Below are positions 22,360 through 33,210 of a stretch of 64,000 nt of DNA, one piece after another. The notes under the pieces were generated by a model. The model saw only the letters and a list, made by a program, of their open reading frames with translations, searched no databases and was not told the origin of the DNA. Positions within the stretch are counted from its first letter, which is position 1. Each line of letters begins with the position of its first letter. The translations under genes were made by a program, and so were the position numbers. The stretch covers positions 97,642 to 161,641 of the forward strand of contig MNCI01000175.1 of assembly GCA_015680685.1 (NCBI GenBank), given 5' to 3'. This stretch comes from Gnetum montanum (lineage: Eukaryota > Streptophyta > Gnetopsida > Gnetales > Gnetaceae).

Positions 22360-24472
22360 AAAGAACTGTTGGCAACCATTTGGGACACGATCACCAACAA
22401 GTGTCCTCGAACAGGATTTAGGTGCTTGCTGGTCTCTGGCAACACCAAGGCCCAGATACCTCCAAATAGACTCAGTAGTTAATGTGAGTATGTGTGTGTG
22501 TTGTTGTGGTATGCTGTTGTGAAAAATGAAATGATTGGGTTGTGTGTAAAACTATAAATGACTTATCTTAAAGAGATTCAGCCAACTTTGCAAAGTACTC
22601 TAAGTTGTTGAGAGTTCTTATTCTGTTCAATTATCTAGTCTATGCGGTCCTTATAATACCTACTTGTAACAAATAAAGTTTTGCAAAACATTTGAGCACA
22701 ACTCTACGAATCTACTTCTAATTTTCCCCAGAGAAAGAGATAGTTCCACAAGAAAACTAGAAATAGAGCGAGATTCAATGGAAATAGAAAGAAGAGAAAA
22801 AGAAAGCAGATTTGTGTAAAGATCTCAAATGTTTAAACAAGGTAAAATGATACGAGTAAACACTTCGCAATAAAGCTATCCCAAATTCAATAACTATGAA
22901 TTGTTCAAACTTCCAAGGCTCAAATAAGCAATTTCTTCAAGACAATCCTACTATGCTACCCAAAAAATTGCTGCGTAAACTATCACGTACGAGACTCTAT
23001 TTTGGCTAGATAATGGATGTCAACAATTGCATTCAATAGAACCTTCAAAAGACTTGACAATTTTGATTGAAATACCACGGAGATTCACTTTAAAGATAAA
23101 AGAAGCTATTCTGGTTCTATCAAAATACCAAAGATTTTTTGAACCCTCTTGACTATTGAATCATTCAATGGCTTGACTACATGCAGAGGCTCTTTTACAG
23201 CAATCTCAATAGCAGTTCTTATACATTGCACAATAATAAAATTCACTACTAAAATTCTATTAAGGCTTTCAAACACAAGCTCTTCTATGGAAAAATTTTA
23301 ACAGAAATTTTCTATCATGCAACAAGAACAATAAGAGTAATCTAAAAATCCCAAAATTACTTGCCAAGCATGATACTATCTAAACCACTAGCTAAAAAAT
23401 TTAAACAAAATAAAAAAAATAAACATAACTCATAGGAATATGACAAAGAGGCTGAAATGTTGTCTTTAGCAAGTCATCTTACAAACAATCTTTCATAATG
23501 TCTTCTTTTCAATCTCCCTCCAAGACCCCAAGTGAGACCTCTAGTGTGTTATCCCCTTTTCTTCTAATCCATGAAGCCTTTTTATAGGGTCTCATATGTA
23601 GTTAGATATTCCAAAATATCTTGGGTAACTTCTCTCCCAAGTAAGGAAGTTATAACTTGTCCAACAAGTTAGGAGATATTACTTGCCCAACAAGTTAGGA
23701 AGCTATAACTTATACATGAAGTTAGGAGAAAATCATGCTAACATTGGCATTTGTAAATATTAAAAATATTTCTTAAAAGGTAACCAATTGTGTCCAGTTC
23801 AAGTGATTTGAGACCACTATTCCTTGTTATTGGCAACGTGGCACGTACTGGCCGAGCTACATAGGAAATCAGTTTCCAAGAGGAAGGATACGCTGTCGGA
23901 GGATCTACCATTGCTACGTCCACAAGTGCCTTTCATGATTTATTTCAAAAAGAAAAAGTTTAACAATGGTTACTGAAAATCTTGTGAGAATTACTAAAAT
24001 ATTTTTTCCATCCTCGAGAAATGAACGCATTGGTGTCAGGCGCTGCTGTGTTTGGTAATGTTTCTATCATACAAGTGTAGCAGTTGTAGCAAAAGGCGAT
24101 CGCGGAGATAGTTGCAGCAATGGTGTAGGCACAAGTGGGCATAGATGTTGATGCTTCTCACCAGGGGTAGCTTTAAATCCCAGTCAACCTCTAGATATAC
24201 AAATGATGCCACAAATCCTCCGCTTGCTACTAACATTGATGCTGGATATGGCTTTTCTTCTCCTATTTATTCCATTGTCATTGTTCTGTCTTTGATGTTG
24301 CAGAAGAGACGTCTCATCTTCTGCGAGGCCCTTTCCATGTTGAAAGCTTCAATGAAAGCCCTAATTTTCTCCATAATTCTGGCAGCTTTAACAGACATAA
24401 TTCTCAAGCAGTGTAGAAGTTTGCTCTGAGATACGCCGATGCTGCTAGCCTTGATGATGTTGCAGGGTCACC

Positions 24473-24670
24473 ATGCATGTTAACGTTGACGGTTATGTAG
24501 GGATATCCTTCCACGTGGGTAGCTATGTCATGTCATTAGTTCCATATGCCACAGTCGTGGTAGCAACATGTCAAGTATTCAACATGTCCACTGCATTGGG
24601 CATGCCCAAACTCTGCATCCTTAACGTTGGTGGTGGTTTCACGGCCAGAGCATTTTTTGAGATGTTTTTG
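24473..24670 (+). pseudogene. captured ornithine decarboxylase fragment in the B 3' LTR
   Basis: The plus-strand frame reads HVNVDGYVGISFHVGS, then ALGMPKLCILNVGGGFTAR. This matches the fold-III PLP-dependent decarboxylase family, in the segment between the GVSFHVGSG strand and the Gly-rich GGGF loop that holds the PLP phosphate. About 65 residues are recognisable, against about 400 in the enzyme. The neighbouring sequence on either side is not clearly decarboxylase. The fragment is antisense to LTR transcription and is repeated in the other LTR at 31019-31216. It cannot be active alone. Confidence 0.8.
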
Positions 24671-24715
24671 GCTTCCAAATGGTCTGTTGCATTACTAGAA
24701 GATGTTATCTATTCA

Positions 24716-24928
24716 TTAGAAATATGGATCCATGGAGGCTGTCATGAAGCCAGTAAAATCATAGTCCCGATTCTTAGAAAATGATTCTTCAAATTCTGGA
24801 TTCATGATACTTCTCAACTCTGATAATAGATGTGTTGTGTCATCAGGTACTACATCTTCCATGACATTTTCGTTAGCTTCTCCATAATACAAGCACTGAA
24901 ATGATGGGATATTTTGGTTATTCAGCAA
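24716..24928 (-). CDS. 70-residue open frame in the B 3' LTR, unrecognised
   Basis: On the minus strand this short frame reads MLNNQNIPSFQCLYYGEAN, continues with an acidic stretch (ENVMEDVVPDD) and ends ASMDPYF. It is intact in both LTRs (also 31262-31474) with two residue differences. It lies in the sense of LTR transcription, next to the decarboxylase fragment and upstream of the TATA box. It could be another captured exon or chance. I do not recognise it. Confidence 0.3.
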   Translation of the reverse strand: MLNNQNIPSFQCLYYGEANENVMEDVVPDDTTHLLSELRSIMNPEFEESFSKNRDYDFTGFMTASMDPYF

Positions 24929-26174
24929 CTTGCAATGTCAAGTGCAGGAAATTTAGAAATGTGAAGTTGAGAAGGCAGTTGAGTCCATGCACGATGTAGC
25001 CAGTGTTGTTTAATGAGTTCCTAGCAAAAACGTTGCATATCTGTATAGCTAGTAATTCATTTTTTCATCCTCCTCTACAAGAACTTGGTAGCTTTGATAG
25101 TAAGATCATGTATTTTTGATGTAGAGCTCATAACTCTGAGAGTGTAGAATGCTACTAAACATGACAATGTGGACTTCTTCCTCAAAATCAAAATGCTGAC
25201 ACATAACTTAACATGGCTAGGGATTCACTAGGGAAAGGCGGTCATTTTTCATTTCAAAAGAAAATGTGGTTTGAGGTAGGAGAATATCCACAGGGAAGCC
25301 AACTACATAAATGACCTTTATTCTACTGCCACAAATAATACTAGGCTCATTTTTGCATTTAATACTTGATAGTTGCTTTTTTTTTGCATTCGATGACCAT
25401 TGTAAAATATTTGGTAATATCTTGGTCTACTTATCCAATGATGCACTGATAAAGTCATGGTTGAGCGAAATTTGGACACCATAAACTTACTGGCAAGCTT
25501 TCCCAATTTCTGTTTTCAGTGCAGCACTGAGCTGTGCGATGATGCCTCCACTCGAATAGACTAGACTGGGCTATATTAATATACACTGTAGTGGGTGGGA
25601 TTTTACTATTTTAGAAAGCGCATAGGCAAAGGTAGACCCGAGAGGGTAGTGTAAAAATATTTTCACTTACCACGCAGCTTCTCTTGATTGGTATGCCGGT
25701 GTGCCTCGGATTTACCTTTTTGTAAACATTTGTGATAGAAGTTGTAGAATAGAGGTGGGCTCATGAGCTTGTCCGTTCATGACCTCATGCTTCATAAATC
25801 CAATACCGGGGAGGAAGAGGTCACCCTGCCCTCACACAATAACATCATATATGCAGTTTCGTGAGCACTAGCTGCTCTCCTTATCTGTGTGTAACTATTG
25901 CATAGTTTTTTTAGCTTGGTGATAAATCACCAATTTTTTAATTAGTTGCAGACTTAGAATTTTGTTGACCTAAGCTGAGTCGGTATGAATTCAATATATT
26001 TAGGTATCATTTCTACTCTTTTTTTTTCTACACTTCATATACAGGGCACATGAACAAATAGCTTCATGACTAGTTTATTATCAATTGTAGTTACTTGGAT
26101 TCTTCATTTCTTTCCTTTGCAAATTTTTTTTATCATGCCAACATGTTCCATGAAATGGCCAAAATGTGCCAACA

Positions 26175-26193
26175 TTTCTGCCCCCTTTGAAAG
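26175..26193 (-). promoter_or_regulatory. B polypurine tract
   Basis: On the minus strand AAAGGGGGCAGAAA directly precedes the LTR start TGTTGGCAC. It marks 22368-26174 as the true 3' LTR of B and 26175-28893 as a complete, short internal region. Confidence 0.75.
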
Positions 26194-26386
26194 GCTTAAC
26201 AAAATTTATGCAAGCCCCATTTTAAAATTGAACTGTACTTGAAGCTTTTATTAAACTTTTTATAGCTAAAAAGGTAAATCTTTTTGGAAGAAAATTCCCA
26301 TCAAACATAAGGTTTGGTGGTATAAAAACCTCATTCCTAAAAAAAACACAAGCAAACTATACATTATCAAGTCCTTTATTTATAGA

Positions 26387-28768
26387 CTATTCTTGATATG
26401 GGAAGAGAATGGTGAGGGTTACTCTGGTAGGAATCCTCATATCTCTATCCTTCTCATAAGCAATCTCTGAAGTGATGAATGCTATTCTATTATTTTCTAG
26501 CTTGCTAGAGCTTTCAACTTGATCTTCTTGAGCTTTTTCTTCAGCAATCCTCTCATCTTCATTATCAAATGAATTCTTATTTCCTTCCCAATTGGGTCCT
26601 TCTTCTTCTTCTTGGGAAACAAAGGCTTCTTCCTATGAATCTTCATTGATTGGTTCTTTCTCAGAACTATAATTTTCTTGAAGTGTACAAATTTTGTTTT
26701 CAACACCTTTTTCAACCATTTTACTTTTTCTGTTTGAAGTAATGTTATCAATCATCAAAGGTTCATTATAGATGTATATTTGATTTCGTTCTCCTTTCCA
26801 AGGTAGCCACATGTGAGAATAATTTGTTGATATATAACCTGAGAAATTCTTGCTCCAACTTCTACTCAATAAGAGACTATGCGAATCTAGTATATCTGCC
26901 ACTTTAATAGTTACTCTACTTCTAACGTGGAGTTTAGAAGCAATTTCCAATAAGATATTTGGTAATTGACCCACAATCTTCACTCTACTTTTATCCACTT
27001 GAACAATCTTATTATTTGATTTTTCAGGAACCAAATCAAGTTTCTTACATATAGACAATGGAATTATAGTAGACATAACTCCAAAATCAATCAAACAATT
27101 GTGTAAGTATTTATCCTTTAATTTCATTGTCAAAAGAAAAGGAGGAACTTCCTTATCATACAAGGTCTTTAATTTCTCATCATTATTAGACACATAACTT
27201 AACTCTGATTCTCTAACTCTCCTTTCACCTTTAATGAACTCTAAAGCCTTTCTTTGCTGATCTCCTATTTGAAGCAACTGATAAAAGCTAATATTGGCCT
27301 TGACATGTTTAAGGTCTTCAATCAAATCATACTCTCCATCACCAATAAAGCTTGGTTTCTTTATCCATTTATTAAAAGACTGATTTGGAGTGCTTTGCTC
27401 TACTTGATTGTCTTTACCTTTATTCTTATCTCTTCTATTTGGCTCAAAAGCTTTTCTCTTAGTAGATGGATTAGTAATAACATTTGGGGGTCTAGAAGTA
27501 GTCAATCTTTCTTTTGATTGGATACTATATCCATTTTACTCATTATTATTACATTCTTCATTTGAAGACATATCTTCTTCAAAACTTGATAGAGAAGAAG
27601 TATCACTAGATCCATTGCTAGAAGATTTACTTGCATAATGAACACTAGATAACTCATTATCAGATTCAATATCAAGAAAGTTGGACACAATAAGGTCACT
27701 TTCATACTCATCTTTTGCTAACTTAGTGTCTTGATGTTTATGCTTTCTATTTTTCTTTTCTTCCTTGATATTAACTCTTGCCAAGGCTTTTTCAAGCTTC
27801 ACTATTTTGGTAGACATATCTCTTATTAATTGTCCTTTTTCATATTCTACTCTTTCATGTTCTTTCTCTATCTTAACATGAGATGGACCTAGTAAAGCTT
27901 TAAATTGAGCAAAATCTCACATAGGAATCATAACTCTTTCTTCTCTTTTTTGAATTGCAATATTTTCTTCAGGATTCAAGTTCAACCATTTTTCTAACTA
28001 TATAGCTTCACTAAAGTAGTCATTTAGTGTAGTTACGTTTGGAGTTCTCCTTAACCAAATTGAGATGTTGGGGTTGATAGCCTTAAGATGAGTTTCTTTA
28101 AGCATTTATTCTAATGGTCTATATTGTCTTTGAAAGAGTCCACAAATTCATTGAAGCTTGATATTAAAATCTCTAATTGACTCTTTAACTCCTTGCTTAG
28201 CTTGTATCAGCCCATAGTATAGTCATTGTTGATCTAATTGATTACCAAACTGGGTGAAGAAAAGATTCTTCATGTCATCCCAACTTGTAATAGTATTATT
28301 TGGTAAGTTCAAATACCAAATCTGAGCCATATCCTTTAAATTTGATACAAACAACCTACAAGCTTACTCTTGGTGTGGAATATTTGCATGAGCTAAAGCT
28401 AACTGAAACATGTGAATATATTCTTCAACTAAATAAGCTTTTCTAGGAATGAAAAGCTTAGGAAAATATTTGTAAACTACCTTAGGAATATCATTGTAAT
28501 TTTGAAATCCTAATGGTGTAACCCTTTGCCAAGGATTTTCCATCTTATTCTGTTGGATAATTGAACTCTTAGACTTTCTAGATCTTCTCTTATAAATCGA
28601 TAAACCATATATAATGGGTGATCTTCTTGATCTTCTATTTTTCACTCCACTACTTGTTTCCTATTAAAAAACTTTCTTTTGTTCTTCTTTTGATGAAGAA
28701 TCAATCTTAGAATCAAGAATATCTTTTGAAACTTTTAAATTTTCCAAACTATCAATCTTTTTGGTCAT
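26387..28768 (-). pseudogene. gag: B gag-protease polyprotein
   Basis: A single frame of 793 codons runs from ATG at 28768 to TAG at 26387, broken by a few stops but no frameshift that I can find. Gag has WDDMKNLFFTQFGNQ (about 28280) and VKESIRDFNIKLQ in the Retrotrans_gag pattern. A lysine- and serine-rich linker with a coiled-coil-like start (VKLEKALARVNIKEEK) is at 27817-27540. The protease part has CLIDFGVMSTIIPLSI at about 27095, where the family has D-S/T-G and this copy D-F-G. It ends acidic. Pol is missing entirely. D (45766-47773) has a related gag-protease, sharing the EGLKRVKANI motif. Confidence 0.85.
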
Positions 28769-28869
28769 GAACTGAAAATAGTGTTTAACTTCTTAAGCCT
28801 TTATAGTAACAAAGAATGGTTTATGTGCTAAAATTATAAGGCTTATGAACTTAGAGGCTAAATTTTTAG

Positions 28870-28886
28870 CCCTCCTTCTAGCACCA
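28870..28886 (-). other. B primer binding site, tRNA-Asn type
   Basis: On the minus strand TTGGTGCTAGAAGGAGGG lies eight bases inside the 5' LTR end at 28894. It differs from the copy at 22343-22359 by a C-to-T change at the CpG. Confidence 0.8.
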
Positions 28887-29720
28887 AAAGAACTATTGGT
28901 GACCGTTTGGGATGTGATCGCCAACAAGTGTCCTCGAACAGGATTTAGGTGCTTGCTGGTCTATAGCAACACCAAGGCCTAGATACCTCCAAATAGACTC
29001 TGTAGTTAATGTGAGTATGTGTGTGTGCTGTTGTGAAAAATGAAATGATTGGGTTGTGTGTAAAGCTACAAATGACTTATCTTAAAGAGATTCAGCCAAC
29101 TTTGCAAAGTACTGTGAGTTGTTGAAAGTTCCTATTCTCTTCAATTGTCTAGTCTATGCGGTCCTTATAATACCTACTTGTAACAAATAAAGTTTTGCAA
29201 AACATTTGAGTACAAATCTACGAATCTACTTCTAATTTTCCCCAGAGAAATAGATAGTTCCACAAAAAAAACTAGAAATAGAGCGAGATTCAATGGAAAT
29301 AGAAAGAAGAGAACAAGAAAGAAGATTTGTGTAATGATCTCAAATGTTTAAACAAGATAAAATGATATGAGTAAACAATTCGCAATAAAGCTACCCCAAA
29401 TTCAATAACTACGAATTGTTCAAACTTCCAAGGCACAAATAAGCAATTTCTTCAAGACAATCCTACTATGCTACCCAAAAAATTGTTGCGTAAACTATCA
29501 CATATTAGACATTATTTTGGCTAGATAATGGATGTCAACAATTACATTCAATAGAACCTTCAAAAGATTTGATAATTTTTGATTGAAATACCATAGAGAT
29601 TCACTTTAAAGATAAAAGAAGCTATTCTGGTCCTATCAAAATACCAAAGATTTTCTGCACCCTCTTGACTATTGAATTGTTCAATAGCTTGACTACATGC
29701 AGAGGCTCTCTTACAGCAAT

Positions 29721-29830
29721 GCTCTTTATTCCATTGACATTGTTCATTGAAGAGCTTGTCAATTTAACAATGTCAATGGAATTAAAGAGGATTTTAACAC
29801 ATTAAAGAGGCTCTTCTTTGAATTGTTCAA
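29721..29830. repeat. hairpin-forming segment unique to the B 5' LTR
   Basis: CTCTTTATTCCATTGACATT at about 29722 is followed some 50 bp later by its near-perfect reverse complement AATGTCAATGGAATTAAAGAG. The segment replaces about 100 bp present in the other LTR. It may be a small insertion with deletion, or a template-switch product. Confidence 0.6.
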
Positions 29831-31018
29831 TGATAAGCAATTTTAACAGAAATTTTCTATCATGCAACAAGAACAATAAGAGTAATCTAAAAATCCCAAA
29901 ATTATTTGCCAAGCATGATACTATCTAAACCACTAGCTAAAAAATTTAAACAAAATAAAAAAAAATAAACATAACTCACAGGAATATGACAAAGAGGCTG
30001 AAATGTTGTCTTTAGCAAGTTATCTTACAAACAATCTTTCATAATGTCTTTTTTTCAATCTCCCTCCAAGACCCCAAGTGAGACCTCTAGTGTGTTATCC
30101 CCTTTTCTTCTAATCCCTGAAGCTTTTTTATAGGGTCTCATATGTAGTTAGATATTCCAAAATATCTTGGGTAACTTCTCTCCCAAGTAAGGAAGTTATA
30201 ACTTGTCCAACAAGTTAGGAGATATTACTTGCCCAACAAGTTAGGAAGCTATAACTTATACATGAAGTTAGGAGAAAATCATGCTAACATTGGCATTTGT
30301 AAATATTACAAATATTTCTTAAAAGGTAACCAACTGTGTCCAGTTCAAGTGATTTGAGACCACTGTTCCTTGTTATTGGCAACGTGGCACGTACTAGCCG
30401 GGCTACATAGGAAATCAGTTTCCAAGAGGAAGGATACGCTGGCGAAGGATCTACCATTGCTGCATCCATAAGTGCCTTTCATGATTTATTTCAAACAGAA
30501 CAAGTTTAACAATGGTTACTCAAAATCTTGCGAGAATTACTAAAATATTTTTTCCATCCTTGAGAAATGAACGCATTGGTGTTGGGTGCTGCTGTGTTTG
30601 GTAATGTTTCTGTCACGCAAGTGTAGCAGTTGCAGCAAAAGGAGATCGCAGAGATAGTTGCAGCAATGGTGTCGGCACAAGTCGGCATAGATGTTGATGC
30701 TTCTCACTAGGGGTAGCTTTAAATCCCAGTCAACCTCTAGATATACAAATGATACCACATATCCTCCGCTTGCTACTAACGTTGATGCTGGATATGGATT
30801 TTCTTCTCCTATTTATTCCATTGTCATTGTTCTGTCTTTGATGTTGCAGAAGAGACGTCTCATCTTCTGCGAGGCCCTTTCCATGTTGAAAGCTTCAACG
30901 AAAGCCCTAATTTTCTCCATAATTCTGGCAACTTTAACAGACATAATTCTCAAGCAGTGTAGAAGTTTGCTCTGAGATACGCTGATGCCGCTAGCCTTGA
31001 TGATGTTGCAGGGTCACC

Positions 31019-31216
31019 ATGCATGTTAACGTTGACGGTTATGTAGGGATATCCTTCCACGTGGGTAGCTAGGTCATGTCATTAGTTCCATATGCCACGG
31101 TCATGGTAGCAACATGTCAAGTATTCAACATGGCCACTGCATTGGGCATGCCCAAACTCTGCATCCTTAACGTTGGTGGTGGTTTCACGGCCAGAGCATT
31201 TTTTGAGATGTTTTTG
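31019..31216 (+). pseudogene. captured ornithine decarboxylase fragment in the B 5' LTR
   Basis: This is the second LTR's copy of the fragment at 24473, with the same ALGMPKLCILNVGGGFTAR peptide. An in-frame difference shortly before MSLVPYATV and the change VVVATC to VMVATC separate the two. The capture therefore predates this insertion of B, because both LTRs carry it after copying from one template. Confidence 0.8.
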
Positions 31217-32718
31217 GCTTCCAAATGGTCTGTTGCATTACTAGAAGATGTTATCTATTCATTAGAAATATGGATCCATGGAGGCTGTCACGAAGCCAGT
31301 AAAATCATAGTCCCGATTCTTAGAAAATGATTCTTCAAATTCTGGATTCATGATACTTCTCAACTCTGATAATAGATGTGTTGTGTCATCAGGTACTACA
31401 TCTTCCATGACATTTTCGTTAGCTTCTCCATAATACAAGCGCTGAAATGATGGGATATTTTGGTTATTCAGCAACTTGCAATGTCAAGTGCAGGAAATTT
31501 AGAAATGTGAAGTTGAGAAGGCAGTTGAGTCCATGCACGATGTAGCCAGTGTTGTTTAATGAGTTCCTAGCAAAAACGTTGCATATCTGTATGGCTAGTA
31601 ATTCATTTTTTCATCCTCCTCTACAAGAACTTGGTAGCTTTGATAGTAAGATCATGTATTTTTGATGTAGAGCTCATAACTCTAAGAGTGTAGAATGCTG
31701 CTAAACATGACAATGTGGACTTCTTCCTCAAAATCAAAATGCCGACACATAACTTAACATGGCTAGGGATTCACTAGGGAAAGGCGGTCATTTTTCATTT
31801 CAAAAGAAAATGTGGTTTGAGGTAGGAGAATATCCACGGGGAAGCCAACTGCATAAATGACCTTTGTTCTACTGCCACAAATAATACTAGGCTTGTTTTT
31901 GCATGTAATACTTGATAGTTTCTTTTTTTTGCATTCGATGACCATTGTAAAATATTCAGTAATATCTTGGTCTCCTTATCCAATGATGCACTGATAAAGT
32001 CATGGTTGAGAGAAATTTGGACACCATAAACTTACTGGCAAGGTTTTCCAATTTCTGTTTTCAGTGCAGCACTGAGCTATGCGATGTTGCCTCCACTCGA
32101 ATAGACTAGACTGGGCTATATTAATATACACTGTAGTGGGTGGGATTTTACTATTTTAGAAAGCGCATAGGCAAAGGTAGACCCGAGAGAGTAGTGTAAA
32201 AATATTTTCACTTACCATGCAGCTTGTCCTGATTGGTATGCCAGTGTGCCTCAGATTTACCTTTTTGTAAACATCTGTGATAGAAGTTGTAGAATAGAGG
32301 TGGGCTCATGAGCTTGTCCGTTCATGACCTCATGCCTCATAAATCTAGTATCGGGGAGGAAGAGGTCACCATGCCCTCATACAATAACATCATATACACA
32401 GTTTCGTGAGCACTAGCTGCTCTCCTTATCTATGTGTAACTATTACATAGTTTTTTAGCTTGGTGATAAATCACCAATTTTTTAATTAGTTGCAGACTTA
32501 GAAATTTTTCCGACCCAAGCTGAGTCGGTATGACTTCAATATATTTAGGTATCATTTCTACTCTTTTTTTTCTACACTTCATATACAGGGCACATGAACA
32601 AAGAGCTTCATGACTAGTTTATTATCAATTATAGTTACTTGGATTCTTCATTTCTTTCATTTGCAAATTTTTTTTATCGTGCCAACATGTTCCATGAAAT
32701 GGCCAAAATGTGCCAACA

Positions 32719-32749
32719 ATGTCATTGCGGACTATGAATGCGTAACAAG
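32719..32749 (-). other. junction between B and A
   Basis: The B LTR start ends at 32718. The following ATGTCATTGCGG belongs to A sequence. No matching 5-bp duplication can be read, because B's other side (21868) is a truncated internal copy rather than an LTR end. Confidence 0.5.
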
Positions 32750-32890
32750 TCAAAAGCACTAGTTTAAGGTCTTTTCAGACCGTTAAAGGTGCAACTACAC
32801 TAGGATTGCTAATTTAAGCTCTTTTCGGACCATTAACGCTGTGATTGCTGAGGTTGCTAGTTTAAGGTCTTTTCAGACCATTAACAAAAA
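32750..32890. repeat. second A-type minisatellite
   Basis: Three units share the core CTAGTTTAAGGTCTTTTCAG with ACCATTAAC. The core AGTTTAAGGTC is also the core of the array at 18000-18360. In element orientation this array lies beyond the antisense gene, where a 3' UTR would be. Confidence 0.75.
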
Positions 32891-33052
32891 TAAATTTATT
32901 TCTGTTGTTTGGAAATCAAATAGTTGGCTTGAAGTGTATCAAGGTTTTAATGCCAACAGTGCTACGATGTTGTGGCAAGCATGCTATGTTGTACGGTGCA
33001 CTCTACATTAACCGGAGAGAGAGAGGCAAGTTTCCCTTTCTTACCATTACGA

Positions 33053-33062
33053 CCATAAATAG
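33053..33062 (+). promoter_or_regulatory. possible promoter of the antisense gene
   Basis: CATAAATAGGG lies about 150 bp upstream of the first ATG (33211) of the opposite-strand gene. It resembles a TATA box. No other promoter element can be asserted. Confidence 0.35.
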
Positions 33063-33210
33063 GGATTAAACCCTGGTAAGCTTGCCATTCTCACCATAAG
33101 AGCGCAGAGCCCATATTGGGGCACAAGGCAATCTCGGAACGTGGAGCAATTGTGCTAACGACGAGCAAGGTGGGTTTTTTGCATAGCGAAGAGGGAAAAT
33201 TTGCAACAGG

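Larger units (their letters stand above)
22368..26174 (-). repeat. B 3' LTR (3807 bp)
   Basis: On the minus strand it starts TGTTGGCACATTTTGGCC at 26174 and ends GGTTGCCAACA at 22368. A TATAAAAAGG box on the minus strand lies near 23578-23587. About 1.4 kb at the 3' side (22368 to about 23720) is shared with the solo LTR at 51015-54124. The upstream 2.4 kb is cargo not found there. Confidence 0.9.
21869..32718 (-). mobile_element. B: non-autonomous gag-protease LTR element with 3.8-kb LTRs
   Basis: On the minus strand the order is 5' LTR (32718-28894), primer site, a 793-codon gag-protease frame, polypurine tract and 3' LTR (26174-22368), then an extra primer site and partial gag. No RT, RNase H or integrase is present in the 2.7-kb internal region. 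The two LTRs look almost identical by eye apart from one replaced segment (29721-29830). B is therefore younger than its hosts. It must have relied on another element's enzymes. The LTRs carry a captured host-gene fragment. Confidence 0.85.
28894..32718 (-). repeat. B 5' LTR (3825 bp)
   Basis: On the minus strand it starts TGTTGGCACATTTTGGCC at 32718. It ends CGGTCACCAATA at 28894, where TG of the terminus has decayed to TA on the plus strand. It matches 22368-26174 almost throughout, including the decarboxylase fragment and the TATA box. The main difference is a segment at 29721-29830 that is unrelated to the corresponding 23203-23300. Confidence 0.9.

Noticed and set aside
24473-24784. A functional ornithine decarboxylase.
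   Set aside because: Only about 65 residues match. The segment is duplicated in both LTRs of B and has no lysine or active-site cysteine region.
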